This document shows, in pieces, positions 44,301-54,691 of a stretch of 64,000 nucleotides of DNA. This DNA is from Karalla daura (Eukaryota; Chordata; Actinopteri; Chaetodontiformes; Leiognathidae). Position 1 is the stretch's first letter. Every line of letters begins with the position of its first letter. Made by a program: the position numbers and the translations under genes. The DNA lies in the NCBI GenBank assembly GCA_029224185.1, contig CM055205.1:20492762-20556761 (forward strand), in the 5' to 3' direction. A model generated the notes under the pieces. It did no database searches, was not told the origin of the DNA, and saw only the letters and a list, made by a program, of their open reading frames with translations.

Positions 44301-46638
44301 CTCGCTGCCTCGCATCCTGGGCTGGAGCGAGCCGGGCGGCCGCACGGCACCCGGCCTCCTGCTGCAGCTGTGGAGGGAGGAGGAGGAGCAGCTGGGAGTG
44401 AGCCGGGACCAGGAGGGAGCGATCACAGGTGAGGAGGAGAGAGGAGAGGAGGAACATCATCCCAGTCAGACCAAAGCAAACTTTACTCATACACAGCTTT
44501 TCATACAACGTTGTAGCATAATGAATGAAAACATTAAACACCAGGGGCGAGTGAGGAAGTGTATCGAGGACATGTTAAAAGATAAACCTCTCCTCTAAGG
44601 TTCTGCTCTGTTCTGCTCTGACCCAGACCTGCAGAGACCTCTCCTCTAACGTTCTGCTCTGTTCTGCTCTGACCCAGACCTGCAGAGACCTCTCCTCTAA
44701 CGTTCTGCTCTGTTCTGCTCTGACCCAGACCTGCAGAGACCTCTCCTCTAACGTTCTGCTCTGTTCTGCTCTGACCCAGACCTACAGAGACCTCTCCTCT
44801 AACGTTCTGCTCTGTTCCACCTCTGACCCAGACCTGCAGAGACCTCTCCTCTAACGTTCTGCTCTGTTCTGCTCTGACCCAGACCTGCAGAGACCTCTCC
44901 TCTAACGTTCTGCTCTGTTCTGCTCTGACCCAGACCTGCAGAGACCTCTCCTCACTGTGTTCCAGCGGGACGAAACAAACACCAGCACTCCCAGTGCAGC
45001 AGTACTGGAGGTATCAGAGAACCTGCGCTCCAAGATCTACTCCATCTTCTGCAAGCTGGGTACCGCTCTCAGTAATACAGACTATTCAGACATTCCACAG
45101 AATGTATAGAAAGTGTTTTAGCTGGATAGAGAAGTTTAGGTCTAGAATCACAATTACTAAAATGATGGTAATTCCGCAAATAGCAGGAATGATCATTTGT
45201 TTTTTCTGCAGGTTTTCAAAACCTTCCTGGATTATCAACGCAGCACAATTTGACCTTGAGCATCGTGAAGCGATATCTGGACTTCAAGGTGGACTTCACG
45301 TCATTTTTGTAGCATCAGGACAACTTCAGAGATGTTGTTTAATACCTGTTATCATCATTACCAGTACTGCAGGCTCAGGAGTCAGATGGAAACAGCTTAA
45401 GTGGCGAATATGAGACCAGATCTGACTGAGATGAGGTCTCAAATCATCTGAAGTGTGTGTGAGCAGTGTGGGTGCGTGGTGTGTCCCAGGTGGGGGAGGT
45501 GTGGGAGGAGGTGGTCAGGGAGCTGCGTCTGGAGGCTGTGAGGCCCATCAGCCCGGACCAGGAGGCTCTGAGCAGCATCTGCAAGGCGCTGGAGCAGACG
45601 GCCAGGGCGGCGTCCGCCGAGCAGAGCAGCCTGCTGGAGCAGGCCGAGAAGAAGGAGAAGGACAAGGAGAAGCTGGTGTACACCCAGGTGCAGACACACA
45701 CGCATGTCCTGCTGGGAGGCTCCAGCCACACTGGGCTGTTCTCATTGACCTATGCATCATCAAATCCCATCAAATCTTATGTTTAGATACAAAATCTGGC
45801 TCCAGATTTTCCAAACCTGCAGGCAGGAATCACACCCAGATTTACTTTTTGCACTGTAAAAACTGCATCCAAACTGCTAAATGTTGAAAAAAAACACCAC
45901 ATAATCTAGTAGTGTGGTGTGTTTGTAGTTTGTTGAGTGTATACTGGGGGGCTATGGGCATGTATGTAGGGCTGTCCAACATCTCATTATTTGCATCTCA
46001 TCTAACATGTAGCCTCAAACAGGGTCATCTAGCATCTCATTTCCAGTCTTGGTTGTTTGTGTTTTGCAGATTATGTCCGGCAGGAAGCAACAGGAGCTCG
46101 TAGCCAAATCCTGGGACGACTACGTCTCCAGGACGTCAAACTATGAGATCCTGAAGGTTGGACCGTCCACAGCCACAGAGCTCGGGCCCAGGAGACGTGT
46201 CGGAGTTGACTCTGTGTCTGTGTGCAGGAGGTGAAGGCTCAGAGGGAGAAGATGATGGAAGCATCGAGACTGAAGCAGGAGGACGCAGCCGTCCGGGCCC
46301 CAGAGGTGTCTGACCAGCACACACCAGGAGACAGCTCAACTGTCCTCTCTGATCTCTGATTGTTATATCGTAAACAAATGATATCATCTTTTTATTGTTT
46401 ATTGTTATTTTGTTGTTGTTGTGTGCAGCAGGCTGGGCTCAGCGCTAACTGTCTGCCTGGCTGTGTGTTTCAGGGCTACGTGGGTCAGGTGGTGGCGGTG
46501 GAGAGCACGGGGGCCCCGGGGCCCGGGGGGGTCAGGGTCACCCTGGCCGGGGCCCCCATCAGACCTCCACGCCAGGAACCAGCAGCCGCCTCCACCCCAG
46601 ACCCTGAATACTTCAGCACCGTGTCTGTCAAGGACTGA
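36715..46638 (+). CDS. cfap69: Cilia- and flagella-associated protein 69
   Basis: CFAP69 is an armadillo-type helical protein of motile cilia, the sperm flagellum midpiece and olfactory cilia. Exons: 36715-36807, 37325-37384, 37473-37538, 37878-37987, 38087-38163, 38335-38433, 40824-40976, 41206-41383, 41540-41663, 41745-41793, 41879-42006, 42362-42584, 42992-43132, 43198-43313, 43610-43728, 44083-44164, 44236-44428, 44934-45059, 45212-45288, 45490-45687, 46070-46156, 46228-46305 and 46474-46638. They join in frame to 913 aa (human about 941). Family matches include VIRLLEDP, EIQSDIQLTLSLLCE, FGSEGVEMVVHFLRK and WDDYVSRTSN. Exon 6 follows a (TG)n tract. Intron 6 is a ~1.9-kb CT array ending at the exon-7 acceptor. 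Exon 18 follows an array that copies its own acceptor. The first exon diverges from mammals, so the N-terminus is less certain. Confidence 0.95.
38246..38330 (+). repeat. (GT)n microsatellite at the cfap69 exon-6 acceptor
   Basis: About 40 GT units, with one GC interruption, run to within 5 nt of the CGGCAG acceptor of exon 6. No pyrimidine tract intervenes. Confidence 0.95.
38916..40813 (+). repeat. ~1.9-kb CT-rich minisatellite in cfap69 intron 6
   Basis: Tandem CTCCTCTC, CTCCCTCTC and CTTCCTCTC units continue up to 10 bp before the exon-7 acceptor (TGTGCTCAG). The pyrimidine strand is the transcript strand. Large blocks recur with the same variant order, for example the segments beginning near 39,130, 39,450 and 39,590. 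ORFs of 653-764 codons in it are artefacts. Confidence 0.97.
44590..44952 (+). repeat. 51-bp tandem repeat carrying copies of the cfap69 exon-18 splice acceptor
   Basis: Seven units of 51 bp (one of 52), each containing CTCTGACCCAG followed by ACCTGCAGAGACCTCTCCTC. The CAG ends fall at 44,626, 44,677, 44,728, 44,779, 44,831, 44,882 and 44,933. The last is the authentic acceptor of exon 18. The upstream copies are followed by an in-frame TAA after seven codons. Confidence 0.95.
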
Positions 46639-46897
46639 ACACAGCAGCAGAGTGGAGGACTGCTCTCCTCCTTCTCCTCCTCCTCCTCCTACTCCTACTC
46701 CTCCTTCCCCTTCTCTTCCTCCTCCTTCTCCTCCTTCTTCACCTCCTCCTCCTCCCTCCTCCACAACGCTGTAAACGTAGACTCATCAGGAAGAATCACT
46801 CTGTGATGGACGTCTGAAAGCTGCTCTGTGTGGCTGGCTGCAGATGCAGACATGAAGTCACTTCACACAATCAGCAGCTTGTACACTGGTCCACCTC

Positions 46898-46944
<47 letters not shown>

Positions 46945-47090
46945 CTGGCTGGCCTTTGTGGACCCTCTTCTTTCAGTTGGTCTGACTTGTAAATATTGAT
47001 GTATAATGGAGCAGTTCAGCAGCATGTTGCAGGTGTTTTCTAGATGTAAACTCATCTATTGTGAGCAGCGATTAAAGGGTTTGTTTCTCT
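46639..47090 (+). other. cfap69: cfap69 3' UTR
   Basis: Downstream of the cfap69 stop codon lie a CTCCTC tract (46,670-46,760) and a (CA)n tract (46,901-46,940). An ATTAAA poly(A) signal variant at 47,071-47,076 is followed by GT-rich sequence. Confidence 0.6.
47071..47076 (+). terminator. cfap69: Poly(A) signal of cfap69 (ATTAAA)
   Basis: The common ATTAAA variant 430 bp after the stop codon, followed within 10 bp by GGGTTTGTTTCTCTTT as a plausible downstream GU/U-rich element. Confidence 0.55.
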
Positions 47091-47913
47091 TTAGATGCGT
47101 TTCTATGCCTTAATTCTTAATTTGATTATATAAGAGCAACAGTGACAACCTGGAACAATCAATGAGGCATCATGGGAAACTGAGGCCTTATGTAACTTGA
47201 AAGATGAATGAAACAACCTCTAAATTTCTTTCAGAGCAGAGAAAAACTCTAATTGTGTCCAGTAAAAGTGAATGTTGGGTTGAGTGAAGCTCCATTCAGG
47301 TCGGTCTGTGTTTTCATTCAGTTTTCTGGCTTACATAAGTTACTGCAGCACATTAACACACATGTCCTGTGAAGCGTGCTCCATGCTGCACAGAGCCTCC
47401 TCCTCTCCTCCTCCTCCTCCTCCTCCTCCTCTCTGCCTCTCCCCGGCTGGATGACCAGATCCTCTCTGACAGGCCTTTGTTGGGTTGAGCCATCAGAGCG
47501 GGACGTCCAGGCTGCTCGGAGGACGGGACAGGCAGGGAGCGAGCCGGAGCGAGCCGGAGCTGCTGGGTCACAGGCTGAAGAGGAGCAGCAGCGGCTGAGG
47601 AAGGTGAGGAAGGTGAGGAAGGTGAGGATGCTGCTCTGCATCAGCCCACACCAAGCTGGCAGGCTGATCTGCTCCTCTCAGGAACTCTTTTTGGCTAAAC
47701 TTTTCTTTCCTTCCTTTGGAGGGTTCAGCAAAGTTTCACTGATTTGGGTTAAAAACAACTCACTCACTTCTGTCTGAAGAAGCTTTATACTGTATTCACA
47801 CTCTAAATTCATAGCCAGTTTATTTTATACTCTAACTTAATCTTGTTAATCCTGCACCTCTGTATGTACATTTTCATACCTTCATATATATGCAACCTGT
47901 TCATATTGTACAG

Positions 47914-48139
47914 ACGGCTGCAACTATCGTTTTTGGAGTTGATTAATCTGTTGATTACTTCAGCGATTTATCAATTAGTTGTTTGTTAAGAAACCAGAAT
48001 TAGATGAAGCTGAGATTGGAGAACTTTGACTTAATGTCTTAAAATCCTTTTAAATAGGTTTTTTAATGCTGAAACCGAATTGTTGAGACATTGTAAAATT
48101 GTTTTTAAGTTGATTAGTCAACTAGTTGTTGCAGGGCTT
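47914..48139. mobile_element. Degenerate non-autonomous DNA transposon-like element
   Basis: Ends are inverted (GGCTGCAACTA on the left; TAGTTGTTGCAGGGC on the right). The interior is rich in TGATTAAT/TTGATTA motifs and holds an AAGAAACCAGAATTAGA stretch. This organisation (GCTGCAACTA ends with ATCGATTAAT-like internal repeats) resembles a very common teleost repeat. The family name is not claimed. Confidence 0.55.
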
Positions 48140-48205
48140 AATTTACATAATAACAGTTAAATGTCAGACAAATCTGTTGTTTCCTCTTCATCTGTTATAG
48201 TCAGT

Positions 48206-48418
48206 AAAGCAGACCCGGCAGACCCAGCAGACCCATCAGACCCAGCGGACCCAGCAGACCCAGCAGACCCAGCAGACCCAGCAGACCCAGCAGACCTGGT
48301 AGACCCAGCGGACCCAGCAGACCCAGCAGACCCAGCAGACCCAGCAGACCCAGCAGACCCGGTAGACCCGGCAGACCCAGCAGACCCATCAGACCCAGCA
48401 GACCCAGCGGACCCAGGC
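48206..48418 (+). repeat. 9-bp minisatellite CAGACCCAG
   Basis: About 23 copies of a 9-bp unit; being a multiple of three, it keeps an open ADP(ADP)n frame. No splice sites or other coding evidence accompany it. Confidence 0.95.
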
Positions 48419-48518
48419 CAGTCCAGGTGGACGACTGTCTGTCCGTCCAGGTGGACGACTGTCTGTCCGTCCAGGTGGACGACTGTCCGTCCGTCCAGGT
48501 CCCTCTGAAGCAGCAGAG

Positions 48519-49612
48519 ATGATGATCAGGCTGGGACGACTGACGCCGGGCTACTTCCGTCTGCTGCAGGTGGGCCTCAGCTCTCAGGCTTCATGGAGAC
48601 GCCTCCTCCTTCACCTCCTTCACTGGCTCCTGTTGGAGCTGAAGCGGATCAGAGTGAATGCTCCGCTCGGTTCCTTGCTTTCAGCACCTCGGCCTCGACA
48701 GGACGTTTTCAGAGACGTCTTATAAGTTGAGTTAATAATTCACAGAGAGCTGATGCAGCTCTGCTCGGGAGGCCATATTATATAATCTGCTCAGATGTGT
48801 GTGGACGCTGTGCGTCTGAGGATGAGGAGGGAACTCTTCATCTCAGTTTGCTGCCAGTGGCTGCTCTGGCTGCCATGACAAACCTGCAGCGGCTCTGTTC
48901 TTCCCTCACTCAACACGACAGATGAGCGTCTGCTCTGCCACAGTCTTCCTCATGATTCTTGTGTCAATGCTGTTTCAGTTTAGAGAGGAGCAGATGGATG
49001 TACTTTGACATGTGACATACTCGTAGGTTTTCATAGAGTAAATTAAAATAGAACAGGACAGCGTTATCAGTCTCACTGTGGGGGAAATGAGCATGTTTGT
49101 CTGCTGCAATGAACATGAAACATAAAACTTCTGTCTCATCCAATCAGAGATAAGTATGTAAAACCACTCTCCAGATCCGGCCTCATGCCCATATATTCAT
49201 TAATGTCTGTAGATGAATCAAACACACACAATAAGCACAATAGGACACGACAAACAAGCTGCTGCTGTTCACTACTTTACTGTTACACAGAGTAGCTCTG
49301 CTGCCATGTTAGCATCTGGGTCGATCTGTCATCATCATAATTAGTATTTCTTCATTTTATCTGTCTGCTTCTACTTTTTACACTGTTTATATTTTCAACA
49401 GGAGACTGAGGAGTCACATCTTGTTCAGCAACTGTGATGTGACGATCATGTTCAGCATTGTGCTGACATTTGCTAATTAGCACTAGAAGAGAAAAAAACA
49501 AAACTCTTGGCAATTAAAACTTATGGTAACATCACAGCTCTGTGACCTGGAGGAGACGAGTCACACAGATCGGCAACAGACTGGCAGAGTAGAACATGAG
49601 AACATAATCCAG

Positions 49613-49683
<71 letters not shown>

Positions 49684-49837
49684 ACAGAGGCAGGTCTCGG
49701 GCGAGGTCCGGATGCAGCCCCAGAGCAGCCTCACCGACCCCATCGCCATGACGATGGCCACCGTGGGGATGGGCGTGTCGCTGTACAGCTGCAGGAGGAT
49801 GGCAGAGCCAGTCCGCCTCCAGCACCCCAGCGTCTGA
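48519..49837 (+). CDS. Candidate 66-residue single-pass membrane protein (two exons)
   Basis: Not recognised. Exon A (48519-48569, MMIRLGRLTPGYFRLLQ) ends at a CAG/GTGGGC donor. Exon B (49688-49837) begins after (TG)n-CACAG, continues in phase 0 and ends in TGA. The 66-aa product has a basic, amphipathic-looking N-terminus, then a hydrophobic stretch (PIAMTMATVGMGVSLYSC, about 35-52), then a basic tail. This is a layout seen in small mitochondrial or ER membrane proteins; location is inference. Supporting signs are an AATAAA at 50,781 with GT-rich sequence after it, and AG-acceptor sequence just 5' of exon A at 48,498, suggesting an upstream untranslated exon. A 35-bp guanine tract begins two bases after the stop codon. 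A chance pairing of short ORFs is the alternative. Confidence 0.45.
49614..49682 (+). repeat. (TG)n microsatellite before exon B of the small gene
   Basis: About 34 TG units end at the TGCACAG acceptor of the candidate exon at 49,688. Confidence 0.95.
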
Positions 49838-49839
49838 CT

Positions 49840-49874
49840 GGGGGGGGGGGGGGGGGGGGGGGGGAGGGGGGGGG
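49840..49874 (+). repeat. Poly(G) tract
   Basis: Twenty-five consecutive G residues, one A, then nine G. A G8 run also occurs near 49,965. Such tracts form G-quadruplexes and are prone to sequencing error. Confidence 0.95.
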
Positions 49875-50780
49875 CTGACCCGGCCCAGCTGCCCGAGCAG
49901 CGTGTGTGTGACGGGCTGTTTGTCTGCGCAGGTCGGAGATGGTTCGTGATGGTGGAGGATGAGGGGGGGGGGGTTGGGATGTTGCTAGAAGGAAAACTGA
50001 AGCGTCCCTGGAGGGAAACGTGAGACGTGGTCCAGTCAGGTCCAGCAGGGGGAGGGGTCGCCACTTGGTCCAGTCCTTTCACACCTTCCTCTGCAGTGTC
50101 TGTACATGTCAGTAAAGCCTCAGAATGACTTTAAAATGCTACGTCAGGTGGGTCCATGCAGGTATGTTCAGTAGCAGCTTAACTCTGTTATATAGTTTGC
50201 AGCACTTACATTGTTCCAATGAAGTAATCCAGTAAAGTTGAAAATATTCAACTCACAGATTTCAAAGTGATTTGATGCTGATTGGGTCGGTACTGACAGA
50301 CTGAGTATCTAAGCAGGTACTGAGGACTTCTTCTTTTTTTGAGTGAATGTTTGTGTTTGGAAACACACACACACACACACACACATGCCACCACTGACTG
50401 TGTGTTTTAGATGCTACAGATAAGCACCATCTCAGGATTACACTGACCAGCAGCCGTGATCGTATCCTGCAGCTCACAGTGAAACGTGTGTGATAAAACT
50501 ACAAAACGTGCTGTTTTCTCTCAGCAGATCAGCTGGTTGTTTTCACTGAGGTTAGTCGCATGTTTCCTCTGAACAGCTCAGTGTTTGGACTGTAGATTGT
50601 AGATGTTAAAGTGGCTTCACAACTTCCAGTATTTATCATCAGACTGATCAGCAATAAGAAAATCTGTTTGTCTTCCTTTAGCTAAATTTCATGTTTATAC
50701 TAGAATGTAAAAGCATTGTGTGGAAACCTGGAAGAAAAGCAACTATTTGCTTATTTGTATTAAAACTGATGTAAAGCTCA

Positions 50781-50786
50781 AATAAA
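50781..50786 (+). terminator. Poly(A) signal, candidate for the small gene
   Basis: AATAAA 940 bp downstream of the small-gene stop codon, followed at 50,815-50,840 by GTGTCCAGTGTGTTTTACTGT, a plausible downstream GU-rich element. Confidence 0.5.
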
Positions 50787-50849
50787 TGTGTCAGACTTGC
50801 AGCGTGGACATGCAGACGTGTCCAGTGTGTTTTACTGTCAAACGGGCTT

Positions 50850-51521
50850 CATCCACGTGGAGGAATGTTGTGGGAACATGGCGGCCGAGCGCACAATCTG
50901 TATGGAGCGAGTCATGTGGACAAAACGCAGGCGGCCAGGGTGAATCTGTGACTTAAACCCGACGCTGAGATGAAAGTCAGAGCTTATGTCACAGCCGTGT
51001 TTCCAGAGAAGACTGAGGCTCCCAGGCAGCTCTTTGTTACACCACTCAACATGTCTATAAGTCAAAGAGGGAAATCAGAGTGTAGCTCTGTGTAAAAATG
51101 GGCCACAGATCGTCTCAGAATGCTGTCATTCTGTCAGCTCATTGTTTCTAACCTTTCTAACTCTAAATGTATAGTTATCAGCAACTGAAAACTGCTTTGA
51201 ACATAATTATCCAGGTGATGTGCAGCTGCAGAAGCTGGTTTCTTCTCACACTCTAAAATTTACAAAAAGCTCAGGGGTCAATAAGTTACATCTTAAAATA
51301 TCTCAGCATGTTACTATTTACAGCTGCAGCTCTCAAAGGACCAAGAGATATCTGCTGGTTGGAAGAGCACAATAAAAAAGTGTTTCTGATACACATTCTT
51401 GGTGTTATTTATACCACCTACAATTTTAATAAGGCTAGAGATGAAGTACTCAGTGAATAGGCAGCTGTAGGTTTGTGTTGTGGAAGAGGAAGAGGAGGAG
51501 GAGGAGGAGGAGGAGGAGGAG

Positions 51522-51555
<34 letters not shown>

Positions 51556-52437
51556 GGGAGGAGGAGATAATGAAATAATGCAGGAATCCATGCCCCAAAC
51601 AGCAGCATAAAGCAGGGACATGTGCCGAGGCATTTTGAGATGATACCGGAAATACCACTAAGAGCCAATGCCACAAATTGAGCTTACTGTCTCTCAGAGG
51701 AAGAGGAGGAGGAGGAGGAGGAGGAGGAGGAGGAGGAGGAGGAGGAGGAGGAGGAGGAGGGCTCAGTCCGTGGGAACCTACCAGCGTTGTTGGTTTTACT
51801 AAATCGTTGACCCAGAGTGCAAGTGCTTAGTTAAAAGGCTGCTCCACGATCAAGATCAAGTGTCGTCTACATTGTTTATTGATAGAAAATGATAAGAGAA
51901 AAACATTTCATAAACAGATTTAGAAACAATAAAAACAAAAACACTTCTACCACTATATTTCCTGCTACTACTATTATTACTGCTTCGTCCACTGCTACTG
52001 CTACTACTACTACCATTTCCACCACTAGCACTAGTAGCAGTGCTACTTGGACCACAACTTCTACTGCTACTACTACAGTAGCAGCGCCAGTGCGCGGGTG
52101 CAGTGTGCCCTCCTGACCAGGAGGGGGCGCTGCGGAGGGCCAGCTCAGCGAGGAGAAGCGGCCCGGGGGCGGTGTCTGGATGCGGCTCCGTGAGGCCGGT
52201 TATCACCTCAGACATCCACCGTGACACTGCACCGGAGCAGCACCGAGCACCGGGGCTTCAGACCGACCACCGAGCGCCCGACCCGGGCTGAACACACCGC
52301 CACGGACCGGCCCGTGGGCGGGAGGCGACACGGGAAGCGGCTCCGCAGCGATGCGTAAAAGTGAGTCTGTGCGTAAAAGTCCCGCCGCCTCCTCCTCCTC
52401 CTGAACCGGAGACCCTCCGGTGGACTCCCCGGTGAGC
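50850..52437. other. Intergenic and 5' region of slc9a1
   Basis: Contains two (GGA)n tracts (51,484-51,558 and 51,700-51,760), a CTACTA/CCACTA trinucleotide stretch (51,955-52,080) and, from about 52,085, a CpG-rich region that is the likely slc9a1 promoter and 5' UTR. No other coding exon is recognised. Confidence 0.6.
52351..52404 (+). promoter_or_regulatory. slc9a1: Upstream ORF in the slc9a1 leader
   Basis: A 17-codon ATG ORF (MRKSESVRKSPAASSSS) closes 33 nt before the main ATG. The decapeptide-coding GCGTAAAAGT is duplicated within it. If the transcription start is upstream, ribosomes would meet this ATG first; it could dampen translation of the exchanger (inference). Confidence 0.5.
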
Positions 52438-53011
52438 ATGTCCCGGTTCCTGCGGTCCGCCTGGTGCCTCGCGCCCTCTCTCTGCCTCCTGCTCCTTCTC
52501 GTGAGCGTCTCTGCCGCGCGCGCGAGCAGCGCCGCCGTCCCGGGGGCGCACGAGGATCCCTCCGAGCACGCGCCTAACGTGACGGTCCAGAGGAAGGCGT
52601 TCCCGGTGCTGTCCGTCAACTACGAGTACGTGAGGAAACCTCTGGAGATCTCCCTGTGGATCCTGCTGGCGCTGCTCATGAAGCTCGGTGAGTGATGGAG
52701 ACTCTGCGCCTGGAGATCCACCTGGAGGAGATACACCTGCATGAACACCCTCACCTGTACTCACACCTGTAGCTCCTACACCTGCACCTGGAGGCACACC
52801 TGTAGCTCCTACACCTGCACCTGTAGCAACATCTGTCCCTGTTCGTAGACCTGTAGCTCCAACATCTGTACCTGATAGGGTGACCAGACGACCCGAAGCT
52901 GTTGTCCCGAAAACTTACATACATACATACACACACACACATACATACACACACGCACACACACACACACGCACACACACACACACATACATACATACAT
53001 ACATACATAGA

Positions 53012-53085
<74 letters not shown>

Positions 53086-54643
53086 TACATACATACATAC
53101 ATATATACATACATACACACACGCACACATACATACATACATACACACACGCACACATACATACATACATACATGCATAAAGCACCTCTCGACTTCAGCC
53201 AATGTAATCTGGTCACCCTAACATGCACATGCGCCTCCTCCTGCATTTTGCTACATCTTCACCTCGTACTACATCTTCACCTTCTCCTGCATCTTCACCT
53301 CCTCCTACACCTGTATCTACACGTGTACCTGTACCTGCACCCACATCTGCAACTGCTCCTTCACCTGCATCCACCTGTTCCTACACCTCCATCACCTCTC
53401 CTCCTACACCTCCATCACCTCTCCTCCTACACCTCCACCCCCATCTCCTCCTGCTCCTGCATCACCCCACCTCTCCACCCACAGCTCCACCTAGACCTCC
53501 ATGTGCTCCTCTGTATCCTCATCTCCTCCTACTCTAACTATTCCTGCTCCTAGAGCTCCACCACTTCCTCCACCTCTACCACCATCTGTACCAGTACCTC
53601 CATCATCTTCTCCATTTTCACCATCCACGACTCCTCCACCTGCCCCCCCCCGGATACACACACCTACATCAGCTCCTGCACCTAGATCTACATTCCCTCA
53701 TTAATCTTCACCTTAATCTGCACTTCCACCTACAGCTCCACCTTGACCTCCACAGTTACCTACATCTCTCCCTACACTTCCATCCACACTCCTTCCTCCT
53801 CCACCTCCTCCTCTGCTCCAGCTGAAGGTGGACGATCACCACTCTGCTCCATGATGGAGGTGCTGCAGCTGAAGCTAAATAAATGATGAGGGTGGAGGTT
53901 CGGCTAAATATAGGAGCTAGCAGCTGCAGGGCTGCTCAGACTGGAGGAAGCTCCTGGGTTTGAGTCCCAGTCTGGTCGAGACTTTATCTGTGAGGTTCAC
54001 ATGTTCCCCCTGCCTGTGGCTGTCCTGTCCGTGTCTGTAGGAACATACATGTTGAGGTTGGTTGGAGGCTGAAGATAGGTGTGGGAGTCAGAGTGGACGG
54101 TGGAGACCTGTGAAGGGTGTTTACTCTGCCTTCAGCCTCTGTGTGCCCGAGATAACTCCACTCAGAAACTAAAATATTTAACATCAGACTCAGTCTAAAA
54201 AGGCAACATGAATAAAAGGTCGAGCAGAAGAGGAAGTAGGAAACCACCTTTAGGCTGAATCCACAGAGCAGGTGAAGTCGGGGCTGGAGATGCTCGTTTT
54301 TTAATTTCCCTGGAGATGAATTAAGAGTTTATCAACACGAACTGGACGCTTTCAGTGATTTGTTGCCTCTGGTGCCTCCACATGAATAATCAGTGTGTGA
54401 TCCCTCATTAAAACTGTGACACAGAGACAGGAGCGGCTGGTGAGAAGCCAGTCTGAGGAGTCTGCTTCGTTGTGGATCTGCTCTTATCTGCGTGTCCAGC
54501 TGTTGTCTCCGAGGGCCGGCCCCACTTCCTGTCCTAATGCACTGCTCGATAACAAAGCTGCTAGTGTCAGGGCGGGCGAGAGAGGAGGGGGCGCCCAGGC
54601 CGGCTGCACACAGCACTGCCATGTGGTGCTGTGTGTGCCCCCT

Positions 54644-54691
<48 letters not shown>

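Larger units (their letters stand above)
47091..48498. other. Intergenic region after cfap69
   Basis: No recognised exon. It contains a (CTC)n tract at 47,400-47,435, an ancient DNA-transposon-like element (47,914-48,139), a 9-bp CAGACCCAG array (48,206-48,418) and a GTCCAGGTGGACGACTGTCT repeat (48,419-48,500). Confidence 0.6.

Noticed and set aside
48161..48508. 115-codon ORF with ADPADP repeats
   Set aside because: A 9-bp minisatellite keeps one frame open by arithmetic; no exon signals around it.
52420..52437. Extended slc9a1 N-terminus starting upstream of the ATG
   Set aside because: The upstream codon is GTG, not ATG; the first ATG in frame (52,438) gives a normal hydrophobic N-terminus.
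52751..53246. Cys/Val/Tyr- or Thr/His-rich ORFs over 52.75-53.25 kb
   Set aside because: Translations of CA and TACA microsatellites inside an inverted-repeat element.
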